A DNA stretch of 64,000 nt, from assembly GCA_016713665.1 (NCBI GenBank), contig JADJOR010000005.1, forward strand, positions 496,001 through 560,000, read 5' to 3'. This DNA is from Deltaproteobacteria bacterium (GTDB lineage Bacteria; Myxococcota_A; UBA9160; UBA4427). How positions within the stretch are numbered: the stretch's first letter is position 1; each line of letters opens with the position of its first letter. Below the pieces are notes generated by a model. It was given only the letters and a program-made list of their open reading frames with translations. It was not told the DNA's origin and made no database searches. The translations under genes were made by a program, and so were the position numbers. This document shows positions 52,816-63,777 of this stretch, piece by piece.

Positions 52816-54492
52816 CTAGAGCGCCTCGTTCGCGGCGACGAAGGGACCGCGGCCGAGATCGGCCAGGCGCTGGTCCCGGACGTCTCGGAAATGATCGATC
52901 CGGTCGTACTCGATGGTCGGGCCGGCCGGCTTCGCCATCCGCAGCGGGTCGACGTAGTGGCCGTTCTTCTTCACGCGGAAGCAGACGTGGGGACCGGTCG
53001 AGAGGCCGGTGCTCCCGACGTAGCCGATGACCTGCTTCTGCTTGACCCGGTCACCCACGTTGAGGCCCCGGGCGAAGTTCGAGAGGTGGGCGTAATGCGA
53101 CGTGTAGCCGCCCGTGTGCCGGATGCGGACCAGGTTGCCCGAGGCGCCCTGGCGCGCGCGGACCTCGACGACACCGTCGCCGATCGCGAAGATCGGCGTG
53201 CCGTAGGGCGCGGCGTAATCGATCCCCGGATGCGGGCGCGTGATGTTGAGGATCGGATGGCGGCGGGCATTCGTGAAACGCGAGGTGATCCGGCTGAACT
53301 CGAGGGGGGCCGCGAGGAAGGCGCGCTCGATCGAGCTCCCGTCGGGCCGGAAATAGGCGCCCTCCCCATCGCTGTTCTCGTAGTAGACGACAGTATGCTC
53401 GCCCGTGTGCCCGGAGTAGCGGCCGGCCAGGATCTTGCCGGGTCGGACGTAGACCGACTCGCCATCGGGCCGCTTCGTGTAGAGCCGCTCGTAGAGGATC
53501 GCGAACTCGTCGCCGGGATGGACGTTGCGGCTGAAGTCCATGTCCCAGGCCAGGATCTTGGCGAACTCCGTCGCCAGCGAGCTCTGCTCGCCGAGAGCCG
53601 TGATGGCATCGTAGAAGGAGCCGTCGACGACGCCCGCGATCTTCGCGACCCGGGGCTCGAGCATCTCGGTCTGCCTGGCCGCGACGTAGCGCGTGCCCTT
53701 CCAGCTCAGCGTGAAGCTCTCCTCGCGACCCTGCGAGTAGGCGAAGTCGAGCACGCGACCATCGGCGTCCTGAACCAGGCGATACGCATCGCCCGCCCGC
53801 GACTTCCGGAAGTCGAAGACCTTCCGCAGCTCGGTCGAGATGAGATGGACCGCTGCCGGCGAGACGCCCTGGCGGCGGAGGGAGGAGGCGAGGTTCTCCC
53901 GCTTGCCGATCTCGCCGCGGGTCACGAGGGTCAGCTCGTCGGAGGCCGGGGCGGCGGGGAGGCGATCGGCCGTCGAGCCGCCGGTCGAGCGGTCGGCCAT
54001 CGATCGGATGGACGCCCGCTGGAAGGCCGGCTCGGCGTCGCTCACGAGCGTCAGGCGCTCGCTCTGATCCTGATGGACCGGAAGAGCATCGATGGAAACC
54101 GGGGCATACTGGGCGACCAGCTCGCCGGCCTCGACGTCCACGCCGTCCGGGGCGTCGAGATCGAAGGCGTGCTCCGCGTGGGCGAGGACGTCGTCGAAGG
54201 TCTCGCTCGCCGGGTCGGACCCGACGGCGAATCGGCCCCCGAACCCATAGCCGACGACGGCGCTCGTCAAGACCAGGCAGGCCGCCACGGCGATCCGCGT
54301 CTCGAAGGAATGCGACAAACCTTGCCTAACGCGATCGGATCCCGCAGCCACGATCCCGGAGAGCTCGAATGCGATCGTTCGGAGTCGCGTCCGCAGAACC
54401 GGCCCCTGCTCGGCCCACAGCGTTCGCAAACGTTCCATGCGTCCGTCGATCCGCCTCTCGTTCCGTCGGGTTTCGTTCGGCTCGATGATCAA
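52816..54492 (-). CDS. M23-family peptidoglycan endopeptidase
   Basis: The 558-residue protein has one N-terminal membrane helix (about 66-90), a long linker with an OapA/LysM-like module and a C-terminal LytM/M23 domain. Zinc-site motifs are HPGIDYAAP, HYAHL and GPHVCFR. The last departs from the usual HxH, with Cys at the second position, which could still ligate zinc. It should cut peptide cross-links in the periplasm. Start TTG at 54492 has GGAG six bases upstream; ATG at 54438 is also possible. Confidence 0.8.
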   Translation of the reverse strand: MIIEPNETRRNERRIDGRMERLRTLWAEQGPVLRTRLRTIAFELSGIVAAGSDRVRQGLSHSFETRIAVAACLVLTSAVVGYGFGGRFAVGSDPASETFDDVLAHAEHAFDLDAPDGVDVEAGELVAQYAPVSIDALPVHQDQSERLTLVSDAEPAFQRASIRSMADRSTGGSTADRLPAAPASDELTLVTRGEIGKRENLASSLRRQGVSPAAVHLISTELRKVFDFRKSRAGDAYRLVQDADGRVLDFAYSQGREESFTLSWKGTRYVAARQTEMLEPRVAKIAGVVDGSFYDAITALGEQSSLATEFAKILAWDMDFSRNVHPGDEFAILYERLYTKRPDGESVYVRPGKILAGRYSGHTGEHTVVYYENSDGEGAYFRPDGSSIERAFLAAPLEFSRITSRFTNARRHPILNITRPHPGIDYAAPYGTPIFAIGDGVVEVRARQGASGNLVRIRHTGGYTSHYAHLSNFARGLNVGDRVKQKQVIGYVGSTGLSTGPHVCFRVKKNGHYVDPLRMAKPAGPTIEYDRIDHFRDVRDQRLADLGRGPFVAANEAL

Positions 54493-54618
54493 GACATGCT
54501 CCAGGAGGCCGCGAGGCCACGGCTATGTTTAGCCCGGTGAAGGCAGCTCTGCATCGTGATCTTCATCACACTACATTCCCCGTCTGATCGGCCTCGTCCA
54601 CGAGGTTCGAGGAGTGTC

Positions 54619-56250
54619 ATGTCCACGCGGACCGAAACCAGGAAGCGAGCGGGAAATCGCTGCTGCGACGTCGCTCGACGGGAACCATGTCACCCGGAAA
54701 AGGGCGACAGAACTCGCGTCGTGTCGTCTCGCTTTCGCGCCTCCGCGAACGCATGCAGGCTCATTTCCCGCACACCTTCCGCGATCTCGTCGTTCGCCGT
54801 TCTCCTCTTCACTGTCTTCGCCATCACACCCGCTCATGCGGCATGGCCCTTCGACGAGCTCTTTCCGCGTCCCTCGGTCTCACAACGCGCCAGCGAGATC
54901 CTGTCGGAAGCGATTCGAATGCAGACGGTCAATCCACCGGGACGCGAGCAGGCACTGGCGTATCGGTTCGCCGAGATCCTTTCTAGAGAAGGGATCGAGA
55001 GCGACGTGATTACGACGCCAAATCCCAACGGCGGAAAACCCCGCGCTGCGGTCTGGGGAAGGCTGCGCGGGCAGGGCGATCGCCCGGGACTGGCGCTCTT
55101 GTCGCATCTCGATACGGTGCCGGCGGATCCTTCGGACTGGAGCGTGCCGCCGTTCTCGGGCCGCATCGCAGGGGGCTACGTCTGGGGAAGAGGGGCGCTC
55201 GACGCCAAAGGGGTCGCCGTGACCCACCTGATGACCCTGATCGAGCTCGCCAGTTCCAATCAGCGACTGGAACGCGACCTTCTCTTCATTGCGACGCCCG
55301 ACGAGGAGACCGGGGGCCGCAACGGCGCCGGCTGGATCGTCGCGAACCATCCCGAGATCCTCGAAGGCATCGGCTACCTGCTGACCGAGGGCGGCGGCAT
55401 CCAGGCGGCGGCACCGGACGAGACGACCCACGCGCCGATCTGGGGCGTCGCGCTGACCGAGAAGACGCCGTGCTGGCTCGAGCTCCGGGCGCATGGTCGC
55501 GGCGGCCACAGCTCGGCGCCGACGGGCGAGGACGCGGTGCCCCGGCTGGTGGCGGCGCTCGACAAGATCCGGCGCGCGGAGTCGCCGGTGCGCGTGCTGC
55601 CCGAGGTCGAGCAGATGTTCGCGGCGCTCGCCCCGATCGCGCCCGAATGGGATCGCGCCGCCTATCTCAACCTCTCGGGCACCCTCGAGCGCGACGAGGG
55701 CTTCCGCCGTCGCTTCCTCGACAATCCGGGACAGAACGCGCTCGTCCGCAATACGATCTCGATCACCTACCTCGAAGGCGGCCCCGCGACCAACGTCGCG
55801 CCCTCGATCGCCCGGGCGCAGCTCGATGCGCGGCTCCTGCCGGGCCGGACGTGCGCCCAGTTCGCCGCGGCCATCGAGTCGCTGATCGACGACAGCACGA
55901 TCGAGATCGAGGAGATCCTGAGCTTCGCCTCTCGAGCTTCATCCGCCGATACGCCGCTCTTCCGGGCCATCGAGGCCGTGGCGGTGCGACAGGATCCGAG
56001 GGGCCTCGTCGTCCCGCGCCTGATCGGCGGGTTCACCGACGCCCATTGGTTCCGGGAGACCGGGATCGTGGCCTACGGCTTCGTGCCCCGTACGCTCTCG
56101 GCCGAGGAGGCGGAAGGCGTGCACGGCGCGAACGAGCGGATCGCCGTCGAGACCCTCACGAAGGGCATCGCGCTGCAGATCGAGCTGGTCCGCGCCTTCG
56201 ACGCGATCGAGGCAGCCGAGCACAGGAAGCAGGCCGAGCCGGTCGAGTGA
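54619..56250 (+). CDS. Exported M20-family peptidase
   Basis: The 543-residue product has a long N-terminal region with a hydrophobic segment ending THAHAAW-like (AITPAHAAW), a probable signal peptide. The M20 metallopeptidase fold follows: LLSHLDTVPAD (His and Asp), GRGALDAKG (bridging Asp), TPDEETGG (Glu pair) and a dimerisation domain with GRGGHSSAP. Such enzymes act on dipeptides or N-acyl amino acids. AGGAG lies six bases before the ATG, though the 54 residues before the hydrophobic part are unusually long, so a later start is possible. Confidence 0.82.
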   Translation: MSTRTETRKRAGNRCCDVARREPCHPEKGDRTRVVSSRFRASANACRLISRTPSAISSFAVLLFTVFAITPAHAAWPFDELFPRPSVSQRASEILSEAIRMQTVNPPGREQALAYRFAEILSREGIESDVITTPNPNGGKPRAAVWGRLRGQGDRPGLALLSHLDTVPADPSDWSVPPFSGRIAGGYVWGRGALDAKGVAVTHLMTLIELASSNQRLERDLLFIATPDEETGGRNGAGWIVANHPEILEGIGYLLTEGGGIQAAAPDETTHAPIWGVALTEKTPCWLELRAHGRGGHSSAPTGEDAVPRLVAALDKIRRAESPVRVLPEVEQMFAALAPIAPEWDRAAYLNLSGTLERDEGFRRRFLDNPGQNALVRNTISITYLEGGPATNVAPSIARAQLDARLLPGRTCAQFAAAIESLIDDSTIEIEEILSFASRASSADTPLFRAIEAVAVRQDPRGLVVPRLIGGFTDAHWFRETGIVAYGFVPRTLSAEEAEGVHGANERIAVETLTKGIALQIELVRAFDAIEAAEHRKQAEPVE

Positions 56251-56262
56251 GGGCCGCTTCGA

Positions 56263-57606
56263 CTAACGCAGCTCCTGGATCGCCTGATGGAGCGCCTCGA
56301 AGAGCGGCTCGATCTGCTCGATCTCGAGACACGAGAACGCGACCCGGATGTCGGCCGCGCCCGTCGCGATGAGGCCCACGCCGTACTTGTCGAGCAGATG
56401 GACGCGGAGCTTCTCGGCGTCGACGCCCTTCACCTCGACCAGCATGAAATAGCCGCTGTTGAACGGATAGACGCTGAAGCTCCCGGCGAAGCGCGGCTGG
56501 CTCGCGACCTCGTAGACGCGCTCGGCCCGCTTGCGCAGGACCTCGCACTTCGCCGCCCGCTCGGCGTCGATCCCCGGCGCCGCCAGCGCGCGCTCGACGA
56601 TCGACTGGGAGAGCTGGGGCACGTTCGAGATCCCGCCGCGGATCGCGCCCCGCGCCTTGGCGTCGAGAACCTCGCAGACGACGTCCGCCGACTCGGGACG
56701 GCCGGGGCCGAAGGTGATGAAGCCGCAGCGCAGCCCCCAGACGAAGAGCTCCTTGGTCGCGCCGTCGAGCTTGACCGCGAGCAGGTTCGGATGGCGGCCG
56801 GTCAGCCGGCCGAAGAGCGACTCGGTCATCGAGCGCGCGCCGAGGTGGTAGAAGAGGCCGAAGTAGGCGTCGTCGCAGAAGACGACGACCTTCGTCCCGC
56901 GCTTCGCCTGGTCGAGCAGCGCCGCAGCGAGCGCGTCGCCCTCGGCGGGCGTCGGCATGTAGCCGGTCGGATTGTTCGGGAAGTTGAGCAGCACGAGGAT
57001 CTTCTCGCGGCCCTGGGAGAGCTCCCGCAGCCGGCGCGCGAAGGCCTCCGTATCGATGCCGTTGTCCGGCCCGAGCCCCTTTCCCTTGTAGAAGGGAAAG
57101 GTCTCGATCGTGGCCCCGTGATGGACCTCGAAGGTCAGCTTGTAGTTGCCCCAGAGCTTGTCGGGCATCAGCATGACGTCGCCGGGCTCGATGAAGAGCT
57201 CGCCCGCGACGGCGAGGCCGTGGGTGATCGCGTTGGTCACGACGGGCTCACCGAACTTGCGGTCCGCGAGGCTCGGGTTCTCGAGCAGGAGCTTCTTGCG
57301 CCAGGCCTGGCGCAGCCCGGGTCGGCCCGCCGGCGGCGCGTAGGTCACGGCGTCGGCCGCGGGGATGCCGCCGAGCTGGGCGGCCACCGACGGCAATGCC
57401 ATCGGACCCTTGCCCTCGGTCGCGATCCCGATCGTCGCGTTGAAGCGATGGGCCTTCTGTTTCGCCTCGGCCGACTGGGAGATGATGCCCTTCGGAAAAT
57501 AGAGTCGACGCCCGTACGACGAGAGCATCGCGAGGATCTCGGGCGCCGCCTTCTCGAGCTGTTCGTTCAGGGCCTGGGCGATCGGGGTCGGCTTGGGGTG
57601 GGACAT
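56263..57606 (-). CDS. Class I/II PLP-dependent aminotransferase
   Basis: The 447-residue enzyme has the fold-type I motifs AGRPGLRQAWR, NFPNNPTGYMP (substrate-binding NNPTG), the Asp-Asp-Ala-Tyr PLP contact (CDDAYFGLF) and the PLP lysine in DGATKELF. It resembles aspartate/aromatic-type aminotransferases; the amino acid used cannot be assigned. It converges with the M20 gene at a 12-base gap. Confidence 0.8.
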   Translation of the reverse strand: MSHPKPTPIAQALNEQLEKAAPEILAMLSSYGRRLYFPKGIISQSAEAKQKAHRFNATIGIATEGKGPMALPSVAAQLGGIPAADAVTYAPPAGRPGLRQAWRKKLLLENPSLADRKFGEPVVTNAITHGLAVAGELFIEPGDVMLMPDKLWGNYKLTFEVHHGATIETFPFYKGKGLGPDNGIDTEAFARRLRELSQGREKILVLLNFPNNPTGYMPTPAEGDALAAALLDQAKRGTKVVVFCDDAYFGLFYHLGARSMTESLFGRLTGRHPNLLAVKLDGATKELFVWGLRCGFITFGPGRPESADVVCEVLDAKARGAIRGGISNVPQLSQSIVERALAAPGIDAERAAKCEVLRKRAERVYEVASQPRFAGSFSVYPFNSGYFMLVEVKGVDAEKLRVHLLDKYGVGLIATGAADIRVAFSCLEIEQIEPLFEALHQAIQELR

Positions 57607-57716
57607 CGACTTGGATTTCTCTTCTTGTCTTCCCGGGTCTTCCCGGGGCCTGTCTGGCGGCCTGATTTCCCGGGACCGGGCTCGAGGGCGCGGGGCGCGG
57701 AGAACGGCGCTCGAAA

Positions 57717-58217
57717 CTACAGGCGTTTGTGGAGCACGTCCATCAGCGGGCCGTAGCCCATCGCGCGCCAGAAGGCCTGGCCCTCGAGATTGCCCCGCGC
57801 CACCTGGATTTCGATTCGCGCGACCCCCCGTTCCCGCACCCAGCTCTGGGCGGCCTCGACCAGTCGACGCGCCGCGCCGCGCCGCCGGAACGACGGCCGC
57901 ACCCCGACGTCGCTGATCTCCGCGCGCTCGGTCTCCTCGAGGATCGGCGGCGCGCGATCGATGCGGACGATGCAGAGCCCCTCCGGCGTCCCCCCGTGGT
58001 CGAAGACGAAGATCTCCGCGTCGGGATCGCGCTGGATTGCCCGCAGCAGCTCGCGCAGCTCACCCTCGGCGACCGGTCCCCGCCGCATCCGGAAGAGCGG
58101 ATCGAGTCCGGCGTGGTGGTCCGTGATGAGGCCCCAGAGCGCGGCCACGCGATCGATCTCCTGGGGCCGCGCGGGCCGGACGCGCCCATCTCCGTCCTGC
58201 GGTGCACGCGCTTCCAT
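57717..58217 (-). CDS. GNAT-family N-acetyltransferase
   Basis: The 166-residue protein has GNAT motif A (ISDVGVRPSFRRRGAARRLVEAA) and motif B (GNLEGQAFWRAMGY). It transfers an acetyl group from acetyl-CoA to an unknown amine. It starts with ATG at 58217. Confidence 0.82.
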   Translation of the reverse strand: MEARAPQDGDGRVRPARPQEIDRVAALWGLITDHHAGLDPLFRMRRGPVAEGELRELLRAIQRDPDAEIFVFDHGGTPEGLCIVRIDRAPPILEETERAEISDVGVRPSFRRRGAARRLVEAAQSWVRERGVARIEIQVARGNLEGQAFWRAMGYGPLMDVLHKRL

Positions 58218-58437
58218 TCCGCCTCCTCCCGCCGGCTCTTCCGCTCGCTTTCGACCGGGCCTCGGGAATCCGATCCGATCCGCGAGCTTAGGTCAGGATC
58301 TGCACACCCTCCCCGAATCCGGCCGGCGGCGTCCCCGCCGAACCCGACGCCGAGCATGGCTCACGGCCCGGCGAACGCGTTAGTGTGACTCCGATCTCGC
58401 TTCGTTCGCCCCTGCTGCGCTGTCCACGTTGGTTCCC

Positions 58438-60462
58438 ATGTCGAAGCTCTGGATCGTCCACCGAAAGCCGACCGTGCGCGCCGCCCTCGCCCGCGCGACC
58501 GGCCTCCCGGGCAACGCGATCGCGACCGGCGCCCCGGCTCTCGCGGACTTCGCGAACGCGGACGCGCCCGACGCGATCCTGCTCGGTCTCCCGCTCGAAG
58601 CCGATCTCGAGGCCGAGATCGCCTTCGTCGAGGCCGCGCGCCCGCAGACCGTCGGTGCGCGCTGGATCGTCCTGACCGCGGCGAACGCGATGCGCGAAGC
58701 GCGGCGCCTCTTCGCCGGCGACGACACCGCGATCTTCGCGCTTCCGCCGGATCGCGCGAGCCTGCGCGCGGAGATCGCAGCCGCCTTCGACCGCGACCGC
58801 TCGCGCCCGCGCGACGAGCTTCGCGGAGTCGACCGGACGACGGCCCGCTTCGAAGCCTGGCTCGGCGGGACGCAGCTCGGCGGGCTGGCGCGCGCCCTCG
58901 ATCCTGCGCTCCGCGGCCTGCCGCTGCTCGTGCGCGGAAGAGCCGGAAGCGGGCGCGCCTTGTTAGTCCAGCACGCCGAGCGGTCGCGGGGCGGCTCGGG
59001 GCGGCTCCTGCGCGTGGACGCGCGCGGGGGCGGACTGATCGATCGGCTGCTGGCCCGCCTCACCGATGGTAGTCCGGGCCGCGAGACCGGGGCGCAGACG
59101 ATCTGGGTCGACGCAGCCGATGCGATGCCGGCCGCGGACCAGCGCATCCTGGCGGACTGGATCATGCACGAGCTCGTGCCCGGCCCGCTCGCGCACGACG
59201 GGGCCGCGGCGGCCCTGCGCTGGCTCGCGACGGCGGGACCGGCCGGGCTCGAAGAGCGCCTCGAGCCCGCCCTCGCCCGCGCCTTCGTGCCGCTCACGAT
59301 CGAGGTACCGCCCCTCGATCGCGCGGGGGACGAGATCGCCCGGATCGCCGACCGCGTCGCAAAGCTCTGGGCCGAGGCGACCGGGACGCGCCCGCGCCAC
59401 TTCGCCGACTCGGCCCTCGCGGCGCTCGCCGAAGAGCCCTGGTGGGGCGAGCGGGCCGAGCTCGACGCGGTCCTCCGGGCGACCCTCGCGAACGCCACCA
59501 CGCCGCGCATCGAAGCCGCGGACCTGCGCTTTCCGGATGCGATCGATGGCGCGTCCGGTGGATCGGTGCAGACGGAGCCGGGCGAGCCCTCTTCCCACGC
59601 CCTGCGCGAGCTGCCCATCGATCGCGAAGCCGACCCGAGCAGCGAGCTCCTCGCGCTCACCGACGCCTGGGCCGGCGCCGCCGCGACGAGCGACCCGACC
59701 CGAGCCGCGGCGCCTGCCGCAGCCGAGCCCACTCCCGAAGCAACGTCCGCAGCCGGTCCCATTGCCCCCGCCGCGCCCCGACCGACCGCCGGCGATCCGA
59801 ATCCCGCCTGGCGCCGCCTCGCCCGCAGCCTCGCCCACGAGATCCGAAATCCTCTGGTCTCGATCCGGACCTTCACCGAGCTCCTGCCCGACCACTACGC
59901 CGACGAGACCTTCCGCATCCGCTTCAAGGAGCTCGTCGGCAAGGACGTGGCCCATATCCAGGACGTCGTCGCGCGCCTGGCCCGGGCGGCCGAACGCGAT
60001 CGGCTCCAGTCGCTGCCGGTCGACGTCTCCTCCCTCGTGGAGCGGCTCCTCGAATCCCGACGCGAGCGCATCGCCGGTCGACGGCTCGTCGTCCTCTCGG
60101 AGCTCGAGCGCGACGCACCGCAGGCGCTGGCCGACACCGACGCCCTCGAGACGGCGCTCGCGGGGCTCGTCGACCGCGCCCTCGACTCGCTCCCCGACCG
60201 CGGCGACCTGTTCGTCACGACCCGCCACATCCCGCGCGCGGGGGACGGACGGCCGCGGCTGCGCGTGCTGCTGCGCCACCACAATCCCCTCGCCTCGGGG
60301 CTTTCCGGCGAGCTCGATCCGGTGAACCACATCCTCGAGTACGTGCTCGCGGAGACGCTCGTCTCGGCGCAGGGTGGCCAGCTCACGATCGATCCGACGC
60401 TCGGGCCCGAGACGCTGATCGTGATCGATCTGCCGGCCCCGCCTTCTTCCGCCGACGCGTGA
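58438..60462 (+). CDS. Sensor histidine kinase with a degenerate NtrC-like N-terminal half
   Basis: The 674-residue protein has a receiver-like domain without the phosphorylation Asp (1-130). An AAA+-like region follows with decayed Walker A (GRAGSGRALL), Walker B (WVDAAD) and an NtrC-type lid segment (VPPLDRAGDEIARIAD and WWGERAELDAVL). The GAFTGA loop is lost. A disordered linker leads to a HisKA domain (SLAHEIRNPLVSIRTF, His467) and an ATPase-like domain whose N box and G boxes are poorly kept. The layout mirrors the intact NtrC protein encoded 12 bases downstream, as if the kinase fused with a decayed copy. The two probably form a pair. Confidence 0.7.
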   Translation: MSKLWIVHRKPTVRAALARATGLPGNAIATGAPALADFANADAPDAILLGLPLEADLEAEIAFVEAARPQTVGARWIVLTAANAMREARRLFAGDDTAIFALPPDRASLRAEIAAAFDRDRSRPRDELRGVDRTTARFEAWLGGTQLGGLARALDPALRGLPLLVRGRAGSGRALLVQHAERSRGGSGRLLRVDARGGGLIDRLLARLTDGSPGRETGAQTIWVDAADAMPAADQRILADWIMHELVPGPLAHDGAAAALRWLATAGPAGLEERLEPALARAFVPLTIEVPPLDRAGDEIARIADRVAKLWAEATGTRPRHFADSALAALAEEPWWGERAELDAVLRATLANATTPRIEAADLRFPDAIDGASGGSVQTEPGEPSSHALRELPIDREADPSSELLALTDAWAGAAATSDPTRAAAPAAAEPTPEATSAAGPIAPAAPRPTAGDPNPAWRRLARSLAHEIRNPLVSIRTFTELLPDHYADETFRIRFKELVGKDVAHIQDVVARLARAAERDRLQSLPVDVSSLVERLLESRRERIAGRRLVVLSELERDAPQALADTDALETALAGLVDRALDSLPDRGDLFVTTRHIPRAGDGRPRLRVLLRHHNPLASGLSGELDPVNHILEYVLAETLVSAQGGQLTIDPTLGPETLIVIDLPAPPSSADA

Positions 60463-60474
60463 TAAGCTGGCGCA

Positions 60475-61902
<1,428 letters not shown>

Positions 61903-61993
61903 GCGCCCGCTCGGACCCCGCCCGTTCGAACCCGTACCCCGCCCGCGATCCGGCCGTACCGATGTGTACGGCCCGCCCCCCACGCGGGTCGAG

Positions 61994-62011
61994 GGAATGC
62001 GTTCGCATTCC
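61994..62011 (+). terminator. Hairpin after the NtrC-family gene
   Basis: GGAATGC and GCATTCC pair around a four-base loop, followed within about 15 bases by a T-rich stretch. It may terminate the kinase-NtrC transcript; an operator is an alternative. Confidence 0.35.
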
Positions 62012-62119
62012 AGATTGAACACTCGATTCTTCTTTTCGATCAGAGACTTAGGCGATCCGGTGCCGGCCCGTCCGAGGCGGCAGCGGCGCTCGGCACAGCG
62101 CTTGCTCTAGGGCGGACGC

Positions 62120-63370
62120 ATGAGTCTCGAACTCGATCTACGCACGGCGGCTTCGGCCACGCGCCCGCTCTCGGCGGGCCGACCCCGGGCCCGTGTCCTG
62201 ATCGTCGACGACGAGAGGGGACCACGCGAGTCGCTTCGCATGATTCTTTCCGGGAGCCACGAAGTGACCACCGCGGAAGATGCTGTCGAAGCGCTCGACG
62301 TGCTCCGAACCGAAGAGATCGATCTCGTCACCGTCGACCTGAACATGCCCGGCATGAAGGGCGACGAGCTGATGCGGACGGTCCGTGCCGAGTCCCCTCA
62401 GACCGAGATCATCATCATCACCGGCTGCGGCTCGATCGAGACCGCCGTCGCCGGCATCCGCCACGGCGTCTTCGACTACCTGATCAAGCCTTTCGACGTC
62501 GTCCAGGTCACCGCCTCGGTCGAACGCGCCCTCGCCCGGCGCGCGAGCCGTGGGCGCACGCTGGCCTTCCTGGAAGAGGTCAGCCGGATCCTCGGCCCCG
62601 ACCGCGACACCCATCTCTCCCTCGACGAGCTCGAGGCCAACACCCTCGCCCAGGAGCGGCTGCGGGCGCTGCTGGCGGAGCCGGTGCTCCAGCGCGGGCT
62701 TGCTGGCCCGCGGGACGGGGGGCCGAGCACGCTCGAATTCCTCGAGGTCCTCGCCGAGACGATCGAGACCCGCGAGCTCTCCATGCGCGGTCATGCCGGC
62801 CGCGGCGCCCACGCCGCCGATCTCGTCGCCGCGCGCCTCTGCCTGGGCCGGGAAGAGCGCGATCACGTTCGCATGGCGGCCTTCCTGCACGATATCGGCA
62901 AGGTCGGGGCGACGAGCGACGTGCTGGCGGGCCGGGTGCTGCCGGAGGCCGAGCGGCTCGAATCGATCCAGACCCACCCGGCGATGGGTGAACGGCTGCT
63001 GCGGCCTCTCGGTCTCTCGCCGACCGTGACCGCGACCGTCCGCCATCACCACGAGCGCTTCGACGGCCGGGGCTACCCGGACGGGCTCGCCGGTGAGGAC
63101 ATCCCGCTCGCCGCCCGCATCATCGCGATCGTCGACGCCTTCGATGCGATGACCTGCGAGCGCCCCTACCGCGCGGCCCGGACCCCGCAGGCCGCCGTCG
63201 AAGAGCTCCGGGCCAACGCCCGGACCCAGTTCGATCCCAACCTCGTCGACATCTTCTGCGACCTCGTCGCCACCGGCGCCCTCGACACGCTCGAGGAGAC
63301 GAGCGCCTCGACGGCGGACGGACGCAGCGAGCGGGCCCTCGAGGGCATGCGCCGGCGGGGCGCGGCATGA
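62120..63370 (+). CDS. REC-HD-GYP cyclic-di-GMP phosphodiesterase
   Basis: The 416-residue protein has a receiver domain (Asp73 in VTVDLNMPG) and an HD-GYP domain with FLHDIGKVG, the HHERFDGRGYPDGL motif and DAFDAMT. HD-GYP proteins hydrolyse cyclic-di-GMP, and the key motifs are intact. A disordered linker (about 165-215) separates the domains. The next gene overlaps by four bases and encodes a PilZ cyclic-di-GMP receptor. Confidence 0.88.
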   Translation: MSLELDLRTAASATRPLSAGRPRARVLIVDDERGPRESLRMILSGSHEVTTAEDAVEALDVLRTEEIDLVTVDLNMPGMKGDELMRTVRAESPQTEIIIITGCGSIETAVAGIRHGVFDYLIKPFDVVQVTASVERALARRASRGRTLAFLEEVSRILGPDRDTHLSLDELEANTLAQERLRALLAEPVLQRGLAGPRDGGPSTLEFLEVLAETIETRELSMRGHAGRGAHAADLVAARLCLGREERDHVRMAAFLHDIGKVGATSDVLAGRVLPEAERLESIQTHPAMGERLLRPLGLSPTVTATVRHHHERFDGRGYPDGLAGEDIPLAARIIAIVDAFDAMTCERPYRAARTPQAAVEELRANARTQFDPNLVDIFCDLVATGALDTLEETSASTADGRSERALEGMRRRGAA

Positions 63371-63771
63371 GCGCGAACACGGCGCGACTCGCGCTCGACT
63401 CCGACGCCCGCACCGAGCCCCGCGATCGCGTCGTCCACATCGTCGAATTCAGCCCGTTTCCCCGGCGCCGGGCGAACGAGAGGCGTCACATCGGCTTCAC
63501 GCAGGACTGTTCGACGACCGGCTTCGGCCTCGATCTCTCCGAGCCGCTCCGCTCTGGTGATTTGCTGCGCGTCACGCTCCGCGACATCGATGGCGGCGCC
63601 GCCCTGGATGGCCTCGCCCGGGTCGTCTGGTGTCGCCTCGGCGACGTCGCGCGCTATCGAGCGGGGCTCGTGCTGATCCGCGATGGAGCCCGGCGCGTGC
63701 TCGCGCGCAAGCCCGCTTCGACCCGCCGCGCCGCGCGAGGCCCGTCCAGCGAACCTGACCTGCTAGATTGA
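63367..63771 (+). CDS. PilZ domain protein
   Basis: The 134-residue protein carries the PilZ cyclic-di-GMP-binding signatures RRRANERR (RxxxR) and DCSTTGFGLDL (DxSxxG). The start overlaps the HD-GYP stop (ATGA), so a phosphodiesterase and its effector are made together. A basic tail ends the protein. Confidence 0.8.
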   Translation: MSANTARLALDSDARTEPRDRVVHIVEFSPFPRRRANERRHIGFTQDCSTTGFGLDLSEPLRSGDLLRVTLRDIDGGAALDGLARVVWCRLGDVARYRAGLVLIRDGARRVLARKPASTRRAARGPSSEPDLLD

Positions 63772-63777
63772 CGCCGC

